Notes under the pieces: generated by a model | What the model was told of the DNA's origin: nothing | Seen by the model: only the letters and a program-made list of their open reading frames with translations | Databases searched by the model: none | DNA from: an uncultured Collinsella sp. | GTDB taxonomy: Bacteria > Actinomycetota > Coriobacteriia > Coriobacteriales > Coriobacteriaceae | DNA length: 55,545 bases | Assembly: GCA_900541195.1 (NCBI GenBank) | Contig: UQIY01000008.1 | Span: forward strand, 1-55,545 | Direction of reading: 5' to 3' | In this document: positions 34,765 to 43,885 of the stretch, piece after piece | Position numbering within the stretch: position 1 is the stretch's first letter | Layout of the letters: every line of letters begins with the position of its first letter | Translations under genes and position numbers: made by a program

Positions 34765-35724
34765 ATGAGCTACAAGACCGTTTGTGTTGCCGGCGGCGGC
34801 GTGTTGGGAAGCCAGATTGCCTTTCAGGCTGCCTACTGCGGCTTTGATGTGACGATCTGGCTGCGCAGCGAGGGCAGCATCGGTCGCACTCAGCCCAAGA
34901 TCGATCATGTGCGCGAGGGGTACATCGCGGCAATCGAGGGCATGGCGGATGGCACAGGCGAGTGGTGCGCCGGTATCGCCGATAGTGGCCAGCCCTTCGA
35001 CAAGGAGGCGGCACTCGCCGCCGTCGAGCGTGCTTACTCCACGCTCAAGCTGGAGCTCGATCTTGCCAAGGCCGTAGCCGACGCCGACCTGGTCATCGAG
35101 TCTATGGCCGAGGACACCCAGGCAAAGATTGACTTCTACAAAAAGCTCGCCCCGGTTCTCCCGCAAAAGACCGTCGTCGTGACGAACTCCTCTACGCTGC
35201 TGCCGAGCACCTTTGCCAAGTACACCGGCCGCCCCGAGAAGTACCTGTCGCTGCACTTTGCCAACTCCATCTGGAAGAACAACATGACCGAGGTCATGGC
35301 GCAGGACCAAACCGACAAGCGCTACTTCGACGAGCTCGTCGACTTCGCCAACGACATTCGCATGCTTGCCCTGCCCGTCAACAAGGAAAAGAACGGCTAC
35401 CTGCTCAATTCCATGCTGGTGCCATGGCTGCTTTCGGGCCTCGACTTGTATGTCTCGGGCGTGAGCGATCCCAAGAGCATCGACCTCGCATGGACGCGTG
35501 GCACCGGCGCCCCCAAGGGTCCGTTCCGCGTATTCGACACCGTGGGCATCCAGACGGCGTACAACATCGTCATGCAGTACCAAAAGGTTCCGGGTCTGGT
35601 GAGCCCGCTGCTCAAAAAGATGATGATGCCCTACAACTTTAAGGCCATGGCATCCGTCCTCAAGCAGATGCTCGACGAAGGCAAGCTGGGCGAAAGCTCG
35701 GGCGAGGGCTTCTTCAAGTACTAA
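34765..35724 (+). CDS. 3-hydroxyacyl-CoA dehydrogenase
   Basis: A 319-residue NAD-dependent 3-hydroxyacyl-CoA dehydrogenase. The Rossmann motif is VAGGGVLGSQIA (8-19). ADLVIESMAED leads to the NAD-site Glu, the conserved Ser is in TNSSTLLPS, the catalytic His is in SLHFAN, and the C-terminal helical domain starts near NKEKNGYLLNSML. It oxidises 3-hydroxyacyl-CoA or reduces acetoacetyl-CoA types. AAGAGAGGA is 10 bases before the ATG. It stands alone with no crotonase or thiolase nearby. A link to the upstream activase by shared acyl-CoA chemistry is possible but only inferred. Confidence 0.9.
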   Translation: MSYKTVCVAGGGVLGSQIAFQAAYCGFDVTIWLRSEGSIGRTQPKIDHVREGYIAAIEGMADGTGEWCAGIADSGQPFDKEAALAAVERAYSTLKLELDLAKAVADADLVIESMAEDTQAKIDFYKKLAPVLPQKTVVVTNSSTLLPSTFAKYTGRPEKYLSLHFANSIWKNNMTEVMAQDQTDKRYFDELVDFANDIRMLALPVNKEKNGYLLNSMLVPWLLSGLDLYVSGVSDPKSIDLAWTRGTGAPKGPFRVFDTVGIQTAYNIVMQYQKVPGLVSPLLKKMMMPYNFKAMASVLKQMLDEGKLGESSGEGFFKY

Positions 35725-35727
35725 AAA

Positions 35728-35760
35728 ATGATCCCTTGGGGACGGAGGAAAACGGATCAT
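35728..35760. repeat. GGGGACGG-core palindrome (R4 type)
   Basis: ATGATCC pairs with GGATCAT around a loop with GGGGACGG. It starts 3 bases after the dehydrogenase stop. Short stem, same core as other R4 copies. Confidence 0.55.
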
Positions 35761-35903
35761 CGCATTATTGCGTCCCCTGTGCGTCTTGCGGCTAACAGCT
35801 CCGGCTGCCGTGAGCCTAAGCTAGCCTTAAGGGGCGTTTGTTAAGCTGCGAGTCATAATTGGACAGGGCTGGGCAAACGCCATGGTATATGAGGAAAACG
35901 ACG

Positions 35904-37640
35904 GTGGTATTCAAAGACGGTAACGATATGGAATTGAGTGACAAGGACATTAGGCTATTCTCGCGTCGAGCGGCTCTTGCGGGTGCGGCGGGCGCGCTGG
36001 CACTTGCCGGGACAGGGCTTACGGGCTGTTCAGTCGGCGGGGCCGGCACGGGTGCCGCATCCACTGCGAGCAACGAGCTCACCGACGAGCAAAAGAAGCT
36101 CCACAAGCAGATTCTCGCGACCTACGACGTCGAGAAGCAGGCGGCCATCAAAGACCAGCTCGATGCTGATTACGCCGCAGGCAGCTTCGACGAAACCGCC
36201 CCGTTCGTCAAGGCAGATCCCTTTGGCACCGATACCCTGAGCTGCTACGTGCGCTTTGCAACGGCGGATCCCGTAACCGTCTCCTACAAGGTCGCCGAAC
36301 GCAAAAAGGCCGGCGACGCCCCCAAAGTCGCTGCGTTTTCCCGTACACCCCGCGGCGGCGACACGCCGGCCATAGAGCACGAGTTCAAGGTCATCGGCCT
36401 CATTCCCAACCACAAAAACATGGTGACCCTCACCTGTACGGCACAAGACGGTACCAGTCGCACCTCAACCTTTACCGTCAAGACGCCGGCTCTCAAGGGC
36501 GAGGAAGAAGAGCGGCTCGCCGTCACGGCGGGGGAGTCCAACACGCCGCTCGCCGATGGCCTCTTTACTATTCTGGGCAACGACTCATCCAAGCTCGACT
36601 TCATGTACCTCTACGACAACGCGGGCCAGATTCGCGGCGAGGTGCCGATCATCGGCTACCGCAGCCACCGCCTGCTGTTTCCGGGCGACGACAGCATGAT
36701 CATGAGCGTCTCGACGACTAAGATGGCTCAGATTAACGCCATCGGCCAGGTGGTAAATGTCTGGAGCACGGGCGACTATGAGTTACACCACGACTACGCC
36801 TTCGATGACGACGGCAATCTGCTGGTGCTGGCGAGCCATGCCGGCTCCGAGGCCGATTTGGACGTCGACCGCGCGGCCGCCAAAAAAGACAAGGACGATC
36901 GCGTTAATGTCGAGGACCTCATCATTAAGATTGACGTGACCACCGGTGACGCCAATCTCGTCGTGGACCTGGGCGATATATTCCCCGACCTCAAGGCAAG
37001 CGCTAAGGTGGCCTCGGACGGCGATCTGGATTGGATTCATATCAACACGATTCAGTGGCTCGGCGGCGGCACCGTTCTGCTCAGCTCGCGCGAGACCTCA
37101 ACGGTCATCAAGCTCACGGATATCTACGGCACGCCTACGGTCGATTGGCTTATGGGCTCGCCCGATTTTTGGGCTGACTCGGGCTTTGAGGACAAGTTGC
37201 TTCAGGCCCAAGGCGATTTCTCGCTCAACGCGGGCCAGCATAGCGTGACCTATCTGCCGAGTTCTGACACGGTAACGACCGGTCGCTACCAGGTGCTGCT
37301 GTACGACAACAACTTTGGTGCGGCCGAGAGCTATCCCAAGTTCGACTGGGGCCAGCTGGGCGCTGCGGTGGTGACCGACTACAGTAAGGGAACGCATTCG
37401 TTTGGGCGCATCTTTACGGTGGACGAGACCGCGCGCACCTACGAGCTTGTGGACCAGATCGCAGTGCCGTTCTCGGGCTACGTGAGCAGCGCGCAACGTG
37501 TCGGCGATTCAAATAGTATGCTCGTGGCATCGGGCCAGACCAAGACCTTCACCGAGTACGATCGCTATGGACTGCCCATCGCTACCTATGAGATGGAAGC
37601 CGAGAAGTACATCTACCGCGTGTACAAGTACGAGCTGTAG
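35904..37640 (+). CDS. arylsulfate sulfotransferase-like lipoprotein (ASST)
   Basis: A 578-residue member of the bacterial arylsulfate sulfotransferase family, which moves sulfate from one phenol ester to another without PAPS. Signal: Arg21-Arg22, hydrophobic stretch and lipobox LTGC (Cys42), so Tat-type export and lipid anchoring are likely. The N-terminal Ig-like domain is at about 100-200. The beta-propeller holds the expected residues: His295/His296 (ELHHDY), His379 (DWIHIN), Arg396 (SSRETS) and the sulfate-accepting His446 (GQHS). Spacing resembles E. coli AssT (252, 356, 374, 436). GTG at 35904 is chosen for GAGGA 8 bases upstream. No DsbL/DsbI partner is seen. It could act on gut phenol sulfates. 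Confidence 0.86.
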   Translation: MVFKDGNDMELSDKDIRLFSRRAALAGAAGALALAGTGLTGCSVGGAGTGAASTASNELTDEQKKLHKQILATYDVEKQAAIKDQLDADYAAGSFDETAPFVKADPFGTDTLSCYVRFATADPVTVSYKVAERKKAGDAPKVAAFSRTPRGGDTPAIEHEFKVIGLIPNHKNMVTLTCTAQDGTSRTSTFTVKTPALKGEEEERLAVTAGESNTPLADGLFTILGNDSSKLDFMYLYDNAGQIRGEVPIIGYRSHRLLFPGDDSMIMSVSTTKMAQINAIGQVVNVWSTGDYELHHDYAFDDDGNLLVLASHAGSEADLDVDRAAAKKDKDDRVNVEDLIIKIDVTTGDANLVVDLGDIFPDLKASAKVASDGDLDWIHINTIQWLGGGTVLLSSRETSTVIKLTDIYGTPTVDWLMGSPDFWADSGFEDKLLQAQGDFSLNAGQHSVTYLPSSDTVTTGRYQVLLYDNNFGAAESYPKFDWGQLGAAVVTDYSKGTHSFGRIFTVDETARTYELVDQIAVPFSGYVSSAQRVGDSNSMLVASGQTKTFTEYDRYGLPIATYEMEAEKYIYRVYKYEL

Positions 37641-37706
37641 CGCTGCGCTTGGCTGTGCCTGCGCCCCGCGGCTGCGCTCTCGTGCCGGGCCCACCTCGCG
37701 CCGGCA

Positions 37707-38846
37707 TCACTCCACGTCAAACTCCACGCGATCGAGTTCGGGCACGTTGAGGTCGATGAGCTTGCGGGCAACGCGGCGGTCGTGCGCCCCGAGTGCCTCG
37801 CTTGTCGTCACGTGAGCGACAACCTCGCGCTCGACAAGGCCCTCCTTGTCGCCTTCGGTAGCCGAAGTCTCGACGGCGACGGTGTAATCCTTAAAGCCCG
37901 GCAGCACCGCGGCAAGTTCGCGCGTAGTTTCGGTGACGCCGTAGCCGTCCTGCACGCCGGCTTGCGCCGAGCCAATGGACCCCGCGGTCATAACGATGCA
38001 GGGGATGGCAAAGATCACCGTACCCACGATGATGCGGCGGCGCACCTTGTGCGACAGCTCATCGACCTCGGCATTTTCCTCAGCGGTCACAATGCCGTCG
38101 CCGTTGAGGTCGCGCTTGAGCGGTACACGTAAAAGAAGCAATACGGCTTCGGCCGCCAGTGCGATAAAGACGACGTTGATGCCAAACTCGTAGAGGGCCG
38201 AGAGGAACAGCGACCCGCTTGCGATGGCAATGCCGTAACCTGCCGCGCACAGGGGCGGCATGAGTGCGGTCGCCACGGCTACGCCGGCAATGAGCGTCGA
38301 AGGCTCCTGGTCGCGCGAGTTACCCAGCCCGCCCGCAAAGCCGCCCGCGAGCGCGACGGCAAGGTCCCATACGGTGGGTGTCGAGTTATCGATGATGGCG
38401 GCCGTGGTGGTGCCAAGGGGCGAGAGCTTAAAATACAGCGTGGAAGTGATCAGGCAAAGGACCATCTGCAGCGCGAGGCCGGCAATTGCCTCGAGGGTAA
38501 TCTCACGGTCGAGCGTGGCGATGCCGTATGCCATGGCAAGGACCGAGCCCATGAGCGGGCAGATGAGCATGGCGCCCACAATGGCGATGTCCGAATCGAT
38601 ATCGAGGCCGACACTCGCGATCAGCATGGCGATAATGAGGATGCACAGGTGCGAGCCGGTTAGGCGCGCCCCGTTTACAAAGCGCTTACGAATTACGTGA
38701 TAGGGCGCGCGTCCCTCGCGAATGTTGAATGCGCGCCTCAGGAAGCGGCCGGCGTTCTCCATGACCTCGCTATAGGCAGGGCGGATGCCGTGGCGCCGGT
38801 GATGGCGCTCGCGCAGTCGCTTGAGCTGCTGGTTATCGAGTTTCAT
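37707..38846 (-). CDS. DUF389 membrane protein with EF-hand-like loop
   Basis: A 379-residue protein of the DUF389 family. The basic N-terminus is cytoplasmic. About six helices lie between 65 and 295 with the family strings GAMLICPLMGSVLAMAYG and AVATALMPPLCAAGYG. Residues 246-257 read DLNGDGIVTAEE, a complete 12-residue EF-hand calcium loop in the segment between the last two helices. The C-terminal 85 residues form a small soluble domain. The family function is unknown. ATG at 38846 is preceded by GAGGTG. It converges with the arylsulfotransferase gene, 66 bases apart. Confidence 0.85.
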   Translation of the reverse strand: MKLDNQQLKRLRERHHRRHGIRPAYSEVMENAGRFLRRAFNIREGRAPYHVIRKRFVNGARLTGSHLCILIIAMLIASVGLDIDSDIAIVGAMLICPLMGSVLAMAYGIATLDREITLEAIAGLALQMVLCLITSTLYFKLSPLGTTTAAIIDNSTPTVWDLAVALAGGFAGGLGNSRDQEPSTLIAGVAVATALMPPLCAAGYGIAIASGSLFLSALYEFGINVVFIALAAEAVLLLLRVPLKRDLNGDGIVTAEENAEVDELSHKVRRRIIVGTVIFAIPCIVMTAGSIGSAQAGVQDGYGVTETTRELAAVLPGFKDYTVAVETSATEGDKEGLVEREVVAHVTTSEALGAHDRRVARKLIDLNVPELDRVEFDVE

Positions 38847-38997
38847 GTTCACCTCGCTTCGCCGCGGGCTATGCATCGCGCCCGCTGCCTCTACTCTACA
38901 CCGCGGCAGGCGGGGTGGTCATCTTGACGTGAAACTTAGACGAGTAGGTAAAGGGGGCGCGTCAAATGAGGTTGAAGCCGAGGGTTTCGGCAGATAC

Positions 38998-39037
38998 AAA
39001 AAAGCGCGGGGCCGGATGGTCTCCGACCCCGCGCTCT
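38998..39037 (-). terminator. terminator of the OPT transporter gene
   Basis: On the minus strand, AGCGCGGGG with further pairing around CGGAG meets CCCCGCGCT and is followed by TTTTTT. Strong minus-strand terminator. Confidence 0.9.
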
Positions 39038-39060
39038 GCACGGGTACGTTGTTGTTGGGT

Positions 39061-40764
39061 TTAGCCCAGCAGACTCAATCCCACGGAGACAAACGCCAGG
39101 ATAACGCCGACGATGGACTCGCCGCCCAGCAGGCCGCTGGCAACGACCAGGCCCTGCTCCTGGAAGGCGGCATCCTTGGCAGCCTTCTCCTCGTCCGAAA
39201 GGCCTGCCTCGGCGTCGCGGTGTGCGGCCCACTTGTCGTAGGCGAGCTTGACGCAGGAGCCCAAGAAGGCCGTGAGCGACATGTAGAACGGCAGGTACAC
39301 GCCCAGACCGATCATCATGGCCGGAATGCCGAGCCAGTACATGACGATGCCGGCGATAAAGCCGCCCGCAAACCACGGCACGCTCGGGATGCCCGAGACC
39401 ATGGTGGCGACCACGCTTGCCTGCGCGGCCACAAAGCTCTTGTCGGGGCCGAAGGCGTCCGGACCATAGGCGGTGACGAGCGCGACCATGACGGCGGCAG
39501 CGACCAGGGCGCCCACGATGCCGCCAATGGCCTGGCCGACCCACTGTGCACGCGGGTTGGTACCCAGTACGGCTCCGGCCTTAAAGTCGTTCATGACGTC
39601 GCCCGCAAGGCCGCACGCCACGGCCACGATGCCGGCGATAAAGAACAGCTTGACCTGTGCGAGCTGCGCGAAGGCTGCCACGATGAGCATGACGATGAGG
39701 CCAAAGATCTCCATAGGGTCGATACCCGTCTGGCCGCAGCTCTGCGCACTCATGATGGTGGTGACAAAGGTGAACAGCGTGACGATGACGGCCGGGACGG
39801 GACCGAGGTCGAGCGCGATGGCAACGATCACGGCGATGGCGGCGGTGCCCAGGCCGATGATGCCGGCGTCGAGCTTAAGCGAGCCCGAGATGAGCGATTG
39901 CGCGTCGGTGTCGGTGGAGCTGTCGGCGGCGAGACCGCGGACGATACCGGCGACCTGCGGCAGGATGTCCTTAAGGACGACGGCGACGCCAAAGCCCATC
40001 ATAAGGCCCATACCGAGGGACTTGACGATACCCTGCGCGGTCACAACATCGAACAGGCCGGCAGCGGTGCCGCCGACGATGATGCCAAAATTGCCCAGCA
40101 GCGCGCCGGCAAACCAGAACGCGACGGGGGCGAAGCCCACCAAAAAGCCGATGGACAGCAACATGGGCGAGTTGTAGATGGCAAAGGTCACGCCGGGGAT
40201 GTTGAGCGTGCACAGCATGCTGGGCACCACGCCCAGGGCGTCGCGCAGCACGCTGTAGATGCCTGCGATGGCCATGGAGCCAAAGAGCTGCTTGCCGGTC
40301 TTGCCGCCGGCCTCGGTCGCGCGTAGGGTCTGAGCTGCGGCGTTGCCGGTGGGGAACTCCAGCGCGGCGTCCACGATAAAGTGACGGTGGATGAGTGCCG
40401 TGGCCAGTAGGCCCAGGATAGTGCCGGCGAGTGCCACGATAAACATGTCAAGCCAGCTGATCTGGTCGGCATAGCCCAGCATCCAGGCGCCCGGGATGGT
40501 AAACGCCAGGCCGCCGGCGACCATGGCGCCCGCAGACATGATGGTGTGGGTGACGTTGGCCTCGTTGAGGCTGGCGTTGCCCATGAGCTTCAGGAAGAAC
40601 AGCGAAATGACGGCAGCGAAAATGATCGGCCAGGGGAGGGCGCCCATCTTGAGGGCAGTATAGGCCGAGCTTGCCGTGATAATCACGCAGCCAAGGACGC
40701 CGATGACGACGCCGCGCAGCGTGAGTTGACCGCGCATCGAGGTGCGGTTCGAGGGATTGCTCAT
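39061..40764 (-). CDS. OPT-family oligopeptide transporter
   Basis: A 567-residue protein with about 14-16 hydrophobic helices. The start LTLRGVVIGVLGCVIITASSAYTALKMGALPWPIIFAAVIS and later NEANVTHTIMSAGAMVAGG, EFPTGNAAAQTL and GDVMNDFKAG are typical of bacterial OPT transporters, proton-coupled importers of peptides or metal chelates. The C-terminal part carries an Asp/Glu/Lys-rich cytoplasmic loop before the last helix. ATG at 40764 has AAAGGAG 6 bases upstream. It is monocistronic with its own terminator. Substrate unknown. Confidence 0.92.
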   Translation of the reverse strand: MSNPSNRTSMRGQLTLRGVVIGVLGCVIITASSAYTALKMGALPWPIIFAAVISLFFLKLMGNASLNEANVTHTIMSAGAMVAGGLAFTIPGAWMLGYADQISWLDMFIVALAGTILGLLATALIHRHFIVDAALEFPTGNAAAQTLRATEAGGKTGKQLFGSMAIAGIYSVLRDALGVVPSMLCTLNIPGVTFAIYNSPMLLSIGFLVGFAPVAFWFAGALLGNFGIIVGGTAAGLFDVVTAQGIVKSLGMGLMMGFGVAVVLKDILPQVAGIVRGLAADSSTDTDAQSLISGSLKLDAGIIGLGTAAIAVIVAIALDLGPVPAVIVTLFTFVTTIMSAQSCGQTGIDPMEIFGLIVMLIVAAFAQLAQVKLFFIAGIVAVACGLAGDVMNDFKAGAVLGTNPRAQWVGQAIGGIVGALVAAAVMVALVTAYGPDAFGPDKSFVAAQASVVATMVSGIPSVPWFAGGFIAGIVMYWLGIPAMMIGLGVYLPFYMSLTAFLGSCVKLAYDKWAAHRDAEAGLSDEEKAAKDAAFQEQGLVVASGLLGGESIVGVILAFVSVGLSLLG

Positions 40765-40890
40765 ATAGAACTCCTTTGCGTATATCCGCTTCCCCCGCAA
40801 GCGCCGCTACGGATACGGCGCGGGAAGTCGGGTTACCAAGGGCCGACGCGTGAGCTCACGTACGACCGCGCATCAGTATAGCCGCAAGGT

Positions 40891-40923
40891 AGTCAATTTG
40901 GGACGGGGCTTTTTAGCTGGTTT
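40891..40923 (+). repeat. left arm of a 33-34 bp inverted repeat flanking coaX and dCMP deaminase genes
   Basis: Reads AGTCAATTTGGGACGGGGCT then TTTTAGCTG. Its reverse complement lies at 42462-42495 with one extra T and one change. The GGGACGGGG core links it to the R4 palindromes. Confidence 0.75.
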
Positions 40924-40966
40924 GGGTAGGCGATATACTGCTGGGCAGACGAAAGGAGCGCCGACG

Positions 40967-41818
40967 ATGCTTAATGGGTGCGCATATATATTGACGGTCG
41001 ATGTGGGCAACACATTCATTCGCTTTGGCCTGTTTGCCGAGGATTCGGCCGCGGCGCAGGAATGCCCGCTTGCGACGTGCGAGATCACGACGCCGTCGAG
41101 CATCACGGCCGACGAGGCGCGCATGAGGCTCGTGCAGGTCATGGGCGCGCTGGCAATCGATGCGGGCATGCCGGGTGTACTCGTTCCCGCGGCGGCCGTG
41201 CTGAGTTGTGTGGTGCCGGCGCTCGAGCGCCCGTGGAAGGCGGCGCTTTCCCGCACCTGCACGGGGCGCGTGCTCACCGTGGGGCCGGGACTTAAGACCG
41301 GCATGCCCGTGCACTACGACGATCCGGCCGAGATCGGCCCCGACCGCATCGCCGACGCCGTGGCTGCCCGCGCCGTCTACGGCTCGCCGTGCATCGTGAT
41401 CGACCTGGGCACTACGACCAATATCGAGGTCATCGATGCGCGCGGAACCTTTGTCGGCGGCGTCATCGCGCCGGGTCTGGCACTTGGCGCCCGCTCGCTT
41501 TCGGCCGCTGCGGCGCGCCTGCCGCAGGTCGAGCCCTCGGCACCCACACATGTGATCGGTCGCAACACGCGCGAGGCCATGCGCTCGGGCGTGGTCTTGG
41601 GCGAGGTGGCCCGTATCGACGGCATGCTCGACATGGTGCTTGCCGAGATGCGCTCGACCAAGGAGGCGGGGGAGGGTATCGTGCCCATCGTCATTACCGG
41701 CGACGATGCCGAGGCGCTCGCTGCGTTGGTCGGCCACAGCCTGACGGTAGACGACGCACTGACGCTGCGGGGTCTCGCCGAGCTGTACCGCATCAACCAA
41801 AAGCCTCGTCGCGCATAA
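40967..41818 (+). CDS. coaX: type III pantothenate kinase
   Basis: A 283-residue ASKHA-fold kinase that phosphorylates pantothenate, the first step of coenzyme A synthesis. Motif 1 is TVDVGNTFIRFG, motif 2 IGPDRIADAVAA and motif 3 VIDLGTTTNIEVI, as in CoaX. Such enzymes use high ATP and a monovalent cation and are not feedback-inhibited by CoA. The ATG at 40967 follows GAAAGGAG by 9 bases; the upstream open frame has no ribosome site. The dCMP deaminase gene follows 87 bases later in the same direction. Confidence 0.94.
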   Translation: MLNGCAYILTVDVGNTFIRFGLFAEDSAAAQECPLATCEITTPSSITADEARMRLVQVMGALAIDAGMPGVLVPAAAVLSCVVPALERPWKAALSRTCTGRVLTVGPGLKTGMPVHYDDPAEIGPDRIADAVAARAVYGSPCIVIDLGTTTNIEVIDARGTFVGGVIAPGLALGARSLSAAAARLPQVEPSAPTHVIGRNTREAMRSGVVLGEVARIDGMLDMVLAEMRSTKEAGEGIVPIVITGDDAEALAALVGHSLTVDDALTLRGLAELYRINQKPRRA

Positions 41819-41905
41819 AGCCGAGGACGTCGGCGGGAGAGGAAACAACCCCACCTTTCACCTGCTACAATGGGTCAAACTATTGCGATTACGGAGGTGT
41901 CTGCC

Positions 41906-42430
41906 ATGTCGGACGATCTTCATCAAACCACGTCGGGCAAGCGCCGCGACGTTATTAGCTGGGACGAGTTCTTTATGAGCGTGGCCATCGCCGCGCAGCG
42001 CCGCAGTAAGGACCCCAACACGCAGGTGGGCGCGTGCATCGCCAGCACCAACCACCGCATCCTTTCGGTGGGCTACAACGGTACGCCCTCGGCACTCAAC
42101 GACGACTTTTTCCCGTGGGGCACGAGCGATGACCCGCTACAGGACAAGCACAACTACGTAGTCCACGCTGAGGCCAATGCCGTGCTCAACTACCGCGGCT
42201 CGCTCAAAGACCTTGAGGGTTCCACGGTCTACGTCACGCTGTTCCCGTGTCATGACTGCGCCAAGATCCTGGCGCAGGTAGGTGTGGGCGAGGTTGTCTA
42301 CCTGGACAATAAGTACGCCGACACCGACGATGGCCGTATCAGCCGTCGCATTCTCGACTCCTGCGGCATCAGCTACCGCCAGGTCATCGTCGATGTCCAC
42401 ATCGGCACCGGGGAACAAACTCAGCAGTAG
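41906..42430 (+). CDS. deoxycytidylate (dCMP) deaminase family protein
   Basis: A 174-residue zinc-dependent deaminase of the dCMP deaminase/ComEB group, which makes dUMP for thymidylate synthesis. The zinc and catalytic residues are His-Ala-Glu in VVHAEANAVLNY and the PCHDC pair. CIASTNHRILSVGYNGTPSALNDD is the usual substrate loop. ACGGAGG lies about 10 bases before ATG 41906. Length is typical. It is downstream of coaX and ends about 30 bases before the right arm of the inverted repeat. Confidence 0.93.
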   Translation: MSDDLHQTTSGKRRDVISWDEFFMSVAIAAQRRSKDPNTQVGACIASTNHRILSVGYNGTPSALNDDFFPWGTSDDPLQDKHNYVVHAEANAVLNYRGSLKDLEGSTVYVTLFPCHDCAKILAQVGVGEVVYLDNKYADTDDGRISRRILDSCGISYRQVIVDVHIGTGEQTQQ

Positions 42431-42461
42431 CGGCAGCGTGTGCTAGCGCCGGGCGTCGGCA

Positions 42462-42495
42462 AAAGCAGCTAAAAAAGCCCCGTCCCAAATTGACT
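42462..42495 (-). repeat. right arm of the inverted repeat flanking coaX and dCMP deaminase genes
   Basis: Reverse complement of 40891-40923 with one extra T and one mismatch. Its AAAAAAGCCCC side may also give a T-rich end on the minus strand. Confidence 0.75.
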
Positions 42496-42606
42496 GCTCG
42501 TGAAAGTCGTGTCCGCGCGCATGGACGGCTCGTGAGCGGGTACATGGCTGTAGTAACATAGCTCTGTCCGCGGGCGCGCCCGCGTTATTGTGAGAAAGGA
42601 GCCCCT

Positions 42607-42885
42607 GTGGCTGTTAACGAAGAGCTGCTTAAGAAGGTTCTTGAGGAGATCCGCCCCAACCTGCAGGCTGACGGCGGCGATATGGAGTATGTGGGCGTCG
42701 ACGACGAGGGCGTCGTCCAGCTTGAGCTTCAGGGTGCCTGCGCCGGCTGCCCTATGAGCGCACTGACCCTGTCCATGGGTATCGAGCGTATCCTCAAGGA
42801 GCACGTACCCGGCGTTACCCGTGTCGAGCAGGTCAATGCCTCCGGCGAGACCGAGGACCTGTACGACGAGTATGCGCCGTTCTAA
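42607..42885 (+). CDS. NifU-like (Nfu-type) iron-sulfur scaffold protein
   Basis: A 92-residue NifU C-terminal domain protein. Cys-x2-Cys in GACAGCPMS binds a transient iron-sulfur cluster for delivery to target enzymes. IRPNLQADGGDMEYVGVDDEG is the characteristic N-terminal part. It is a stand-alone Nfu domain of standard size. GTG at 42607 follows AAAGGAG by 7 bases. It is followed by lgt with a 109-base gap; no isc or suf genes are nearby. Confidence 0.93.
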   Translation: MAVNEELLKKVLEEIRPNLQADGGDMEYVGVDDEGVVQLELQGACAGCPMSALTLSMGIERILKEHVPGVTRVEQVNASGETEDLYDEYAPF

Positions 42886-42994
42886 GATGCGAAAGCTGCG
42901 GGCGATGTGCTCCGCATAGACGTCACGCCCAAATATGCGGCTGCGAGCGCAAGGCCGGCGGCCGCATTTGTATGTAGGGAGCAGGGGGACCGAT

Positions 42995-43816
42995 ATGCTC
43001 AACGACCTCTACCATATGCTTGATCCCGTCGCGATTTCGGCGGGGCCCATCACCATCTACTGGTACGGCTTGGCCTACGTGGTCGGCGCTCTGCTCACGG
43101 CGGTCGTCATGTATCGCACGCAGCGTCGCTGGGGTTTCGACATTACGGTCGACGACCTGACGAGCGTCGTGGTCGGTGTGGTCTTTGGCCTTATCATTGG
43201 CGCCCGCCTGTTCTACGTCATCTTTTACGGTGATGGCTACTACTGGGCGCATCCGCTCGAGATCTTCGCCACCAACGAAGGCGGCATGAGTTTCCACGGC
43301 GGCCTGGTGGGCGGCATCATCGGTGGCGTGCTCGTGTGCCGTATGTACAAGCTCGATGCCTGGACTATCGCCGACCTTGCCGTTATCGGTGCTCCGCTGG
43401 CCCTGTGCTTGGGGCGCTGCGCCAACTTTGTCAACGGCGAGCTGTGGGGCAAGCCGACCGATTTGCCCTGGGGCGTGATCTTCGGCGGCGCCGCGGGCGA
43501 TATGCCGCGCCATCCCTCCCAGCTCTACGAGGCATTCCTAGAGGGCATTGTGCTCTTTTGCATCTTGCAGGTGCTCAGCCGCAAAAAACCGCTGCTGCCC
43601 CAGGGCACGTTTATGGGCGTGTTTGTGATGGGTTACGGCATCGTCCGCTTCCTCATTGAGTTTGTGCGCGTGCCCGATGCCCAGCTGGGCTATCTGCTGG
43701 GCGGCGTCATCACCATGGGTCAGCTGTTGAGTCTGCCACTCGTGATTGCGGGCCTGGCGCTTGTCATCTTTGCCCTCCACCGCAATCGCCCCCAGCGCAT
43801 CTACCTCGACGCCTAG
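42995..43816 (+). CDS. lgt: prolipoprotein diacylglyceryl transferase
   Basis: A 273-residue seven-helix membrane enzyme that transfers diacylglycerol from phosphatidylglycerol to the lipobox Cys of prolipoproteins. The Lgt signature LGRCANFVNGELWG (about 140-153), MSFHGGLVGG with the essential His region and HPSQLYEAFLEG are present. ATG at 42995 follows CAGGGGGA. The open frame extends to 42935 without a ribosome site. Likely clients in this window are the importer binding protein and the arylsulfotransferase. Confidence 0.95.
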   Translation: MLNDLYHMLDPVAISAGPITIYWYGLAYVVGALLTAVVMYRTQRRWGFDITVDDLTSVVVGVVFGLIIGARLFYVIFYGDGYYWAHPLEIFATNEGGMSFHGGLVGGIIGGVLVCRMYKLDAWTIADLAVIGAPLALCLGRCANFVNGELWGKPTDLPWGVIFGGAAGDMPRHPSQLYEAFLEGIVLFCILQVLSRKKPLLPQGTFMGVFVMGYGIVRFLIEFVRVPDAQLGYLLGGVITMGQLLSLPLVIAGLALVIFALHRNRPQRIYLDA

Positions 43817-43826
43817 CCACCACATG

Positions 43827-43875
43827 CCACCACAAGGGGGACAGGCACCTTTGTGGTGGTTTTGCCGGGCAACGA
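43827..43875 (+). repeat. GGGGGACAGG-core palindrome with R3-like tail (R4 type)
   Basis: CCACCACAA (43827-43835) pairs perfectly with TTGTGGTGG (43851-43859). The loop contains GGGGGACAGG and the 3' tail TTTTGCCGGGCAACG resembles the R3 tail. It lies 10 bases after the lgt stop, directly before R3 copy D. Confidence 0.75.
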
Positions 43876-43885
43876 TGACAGAACC

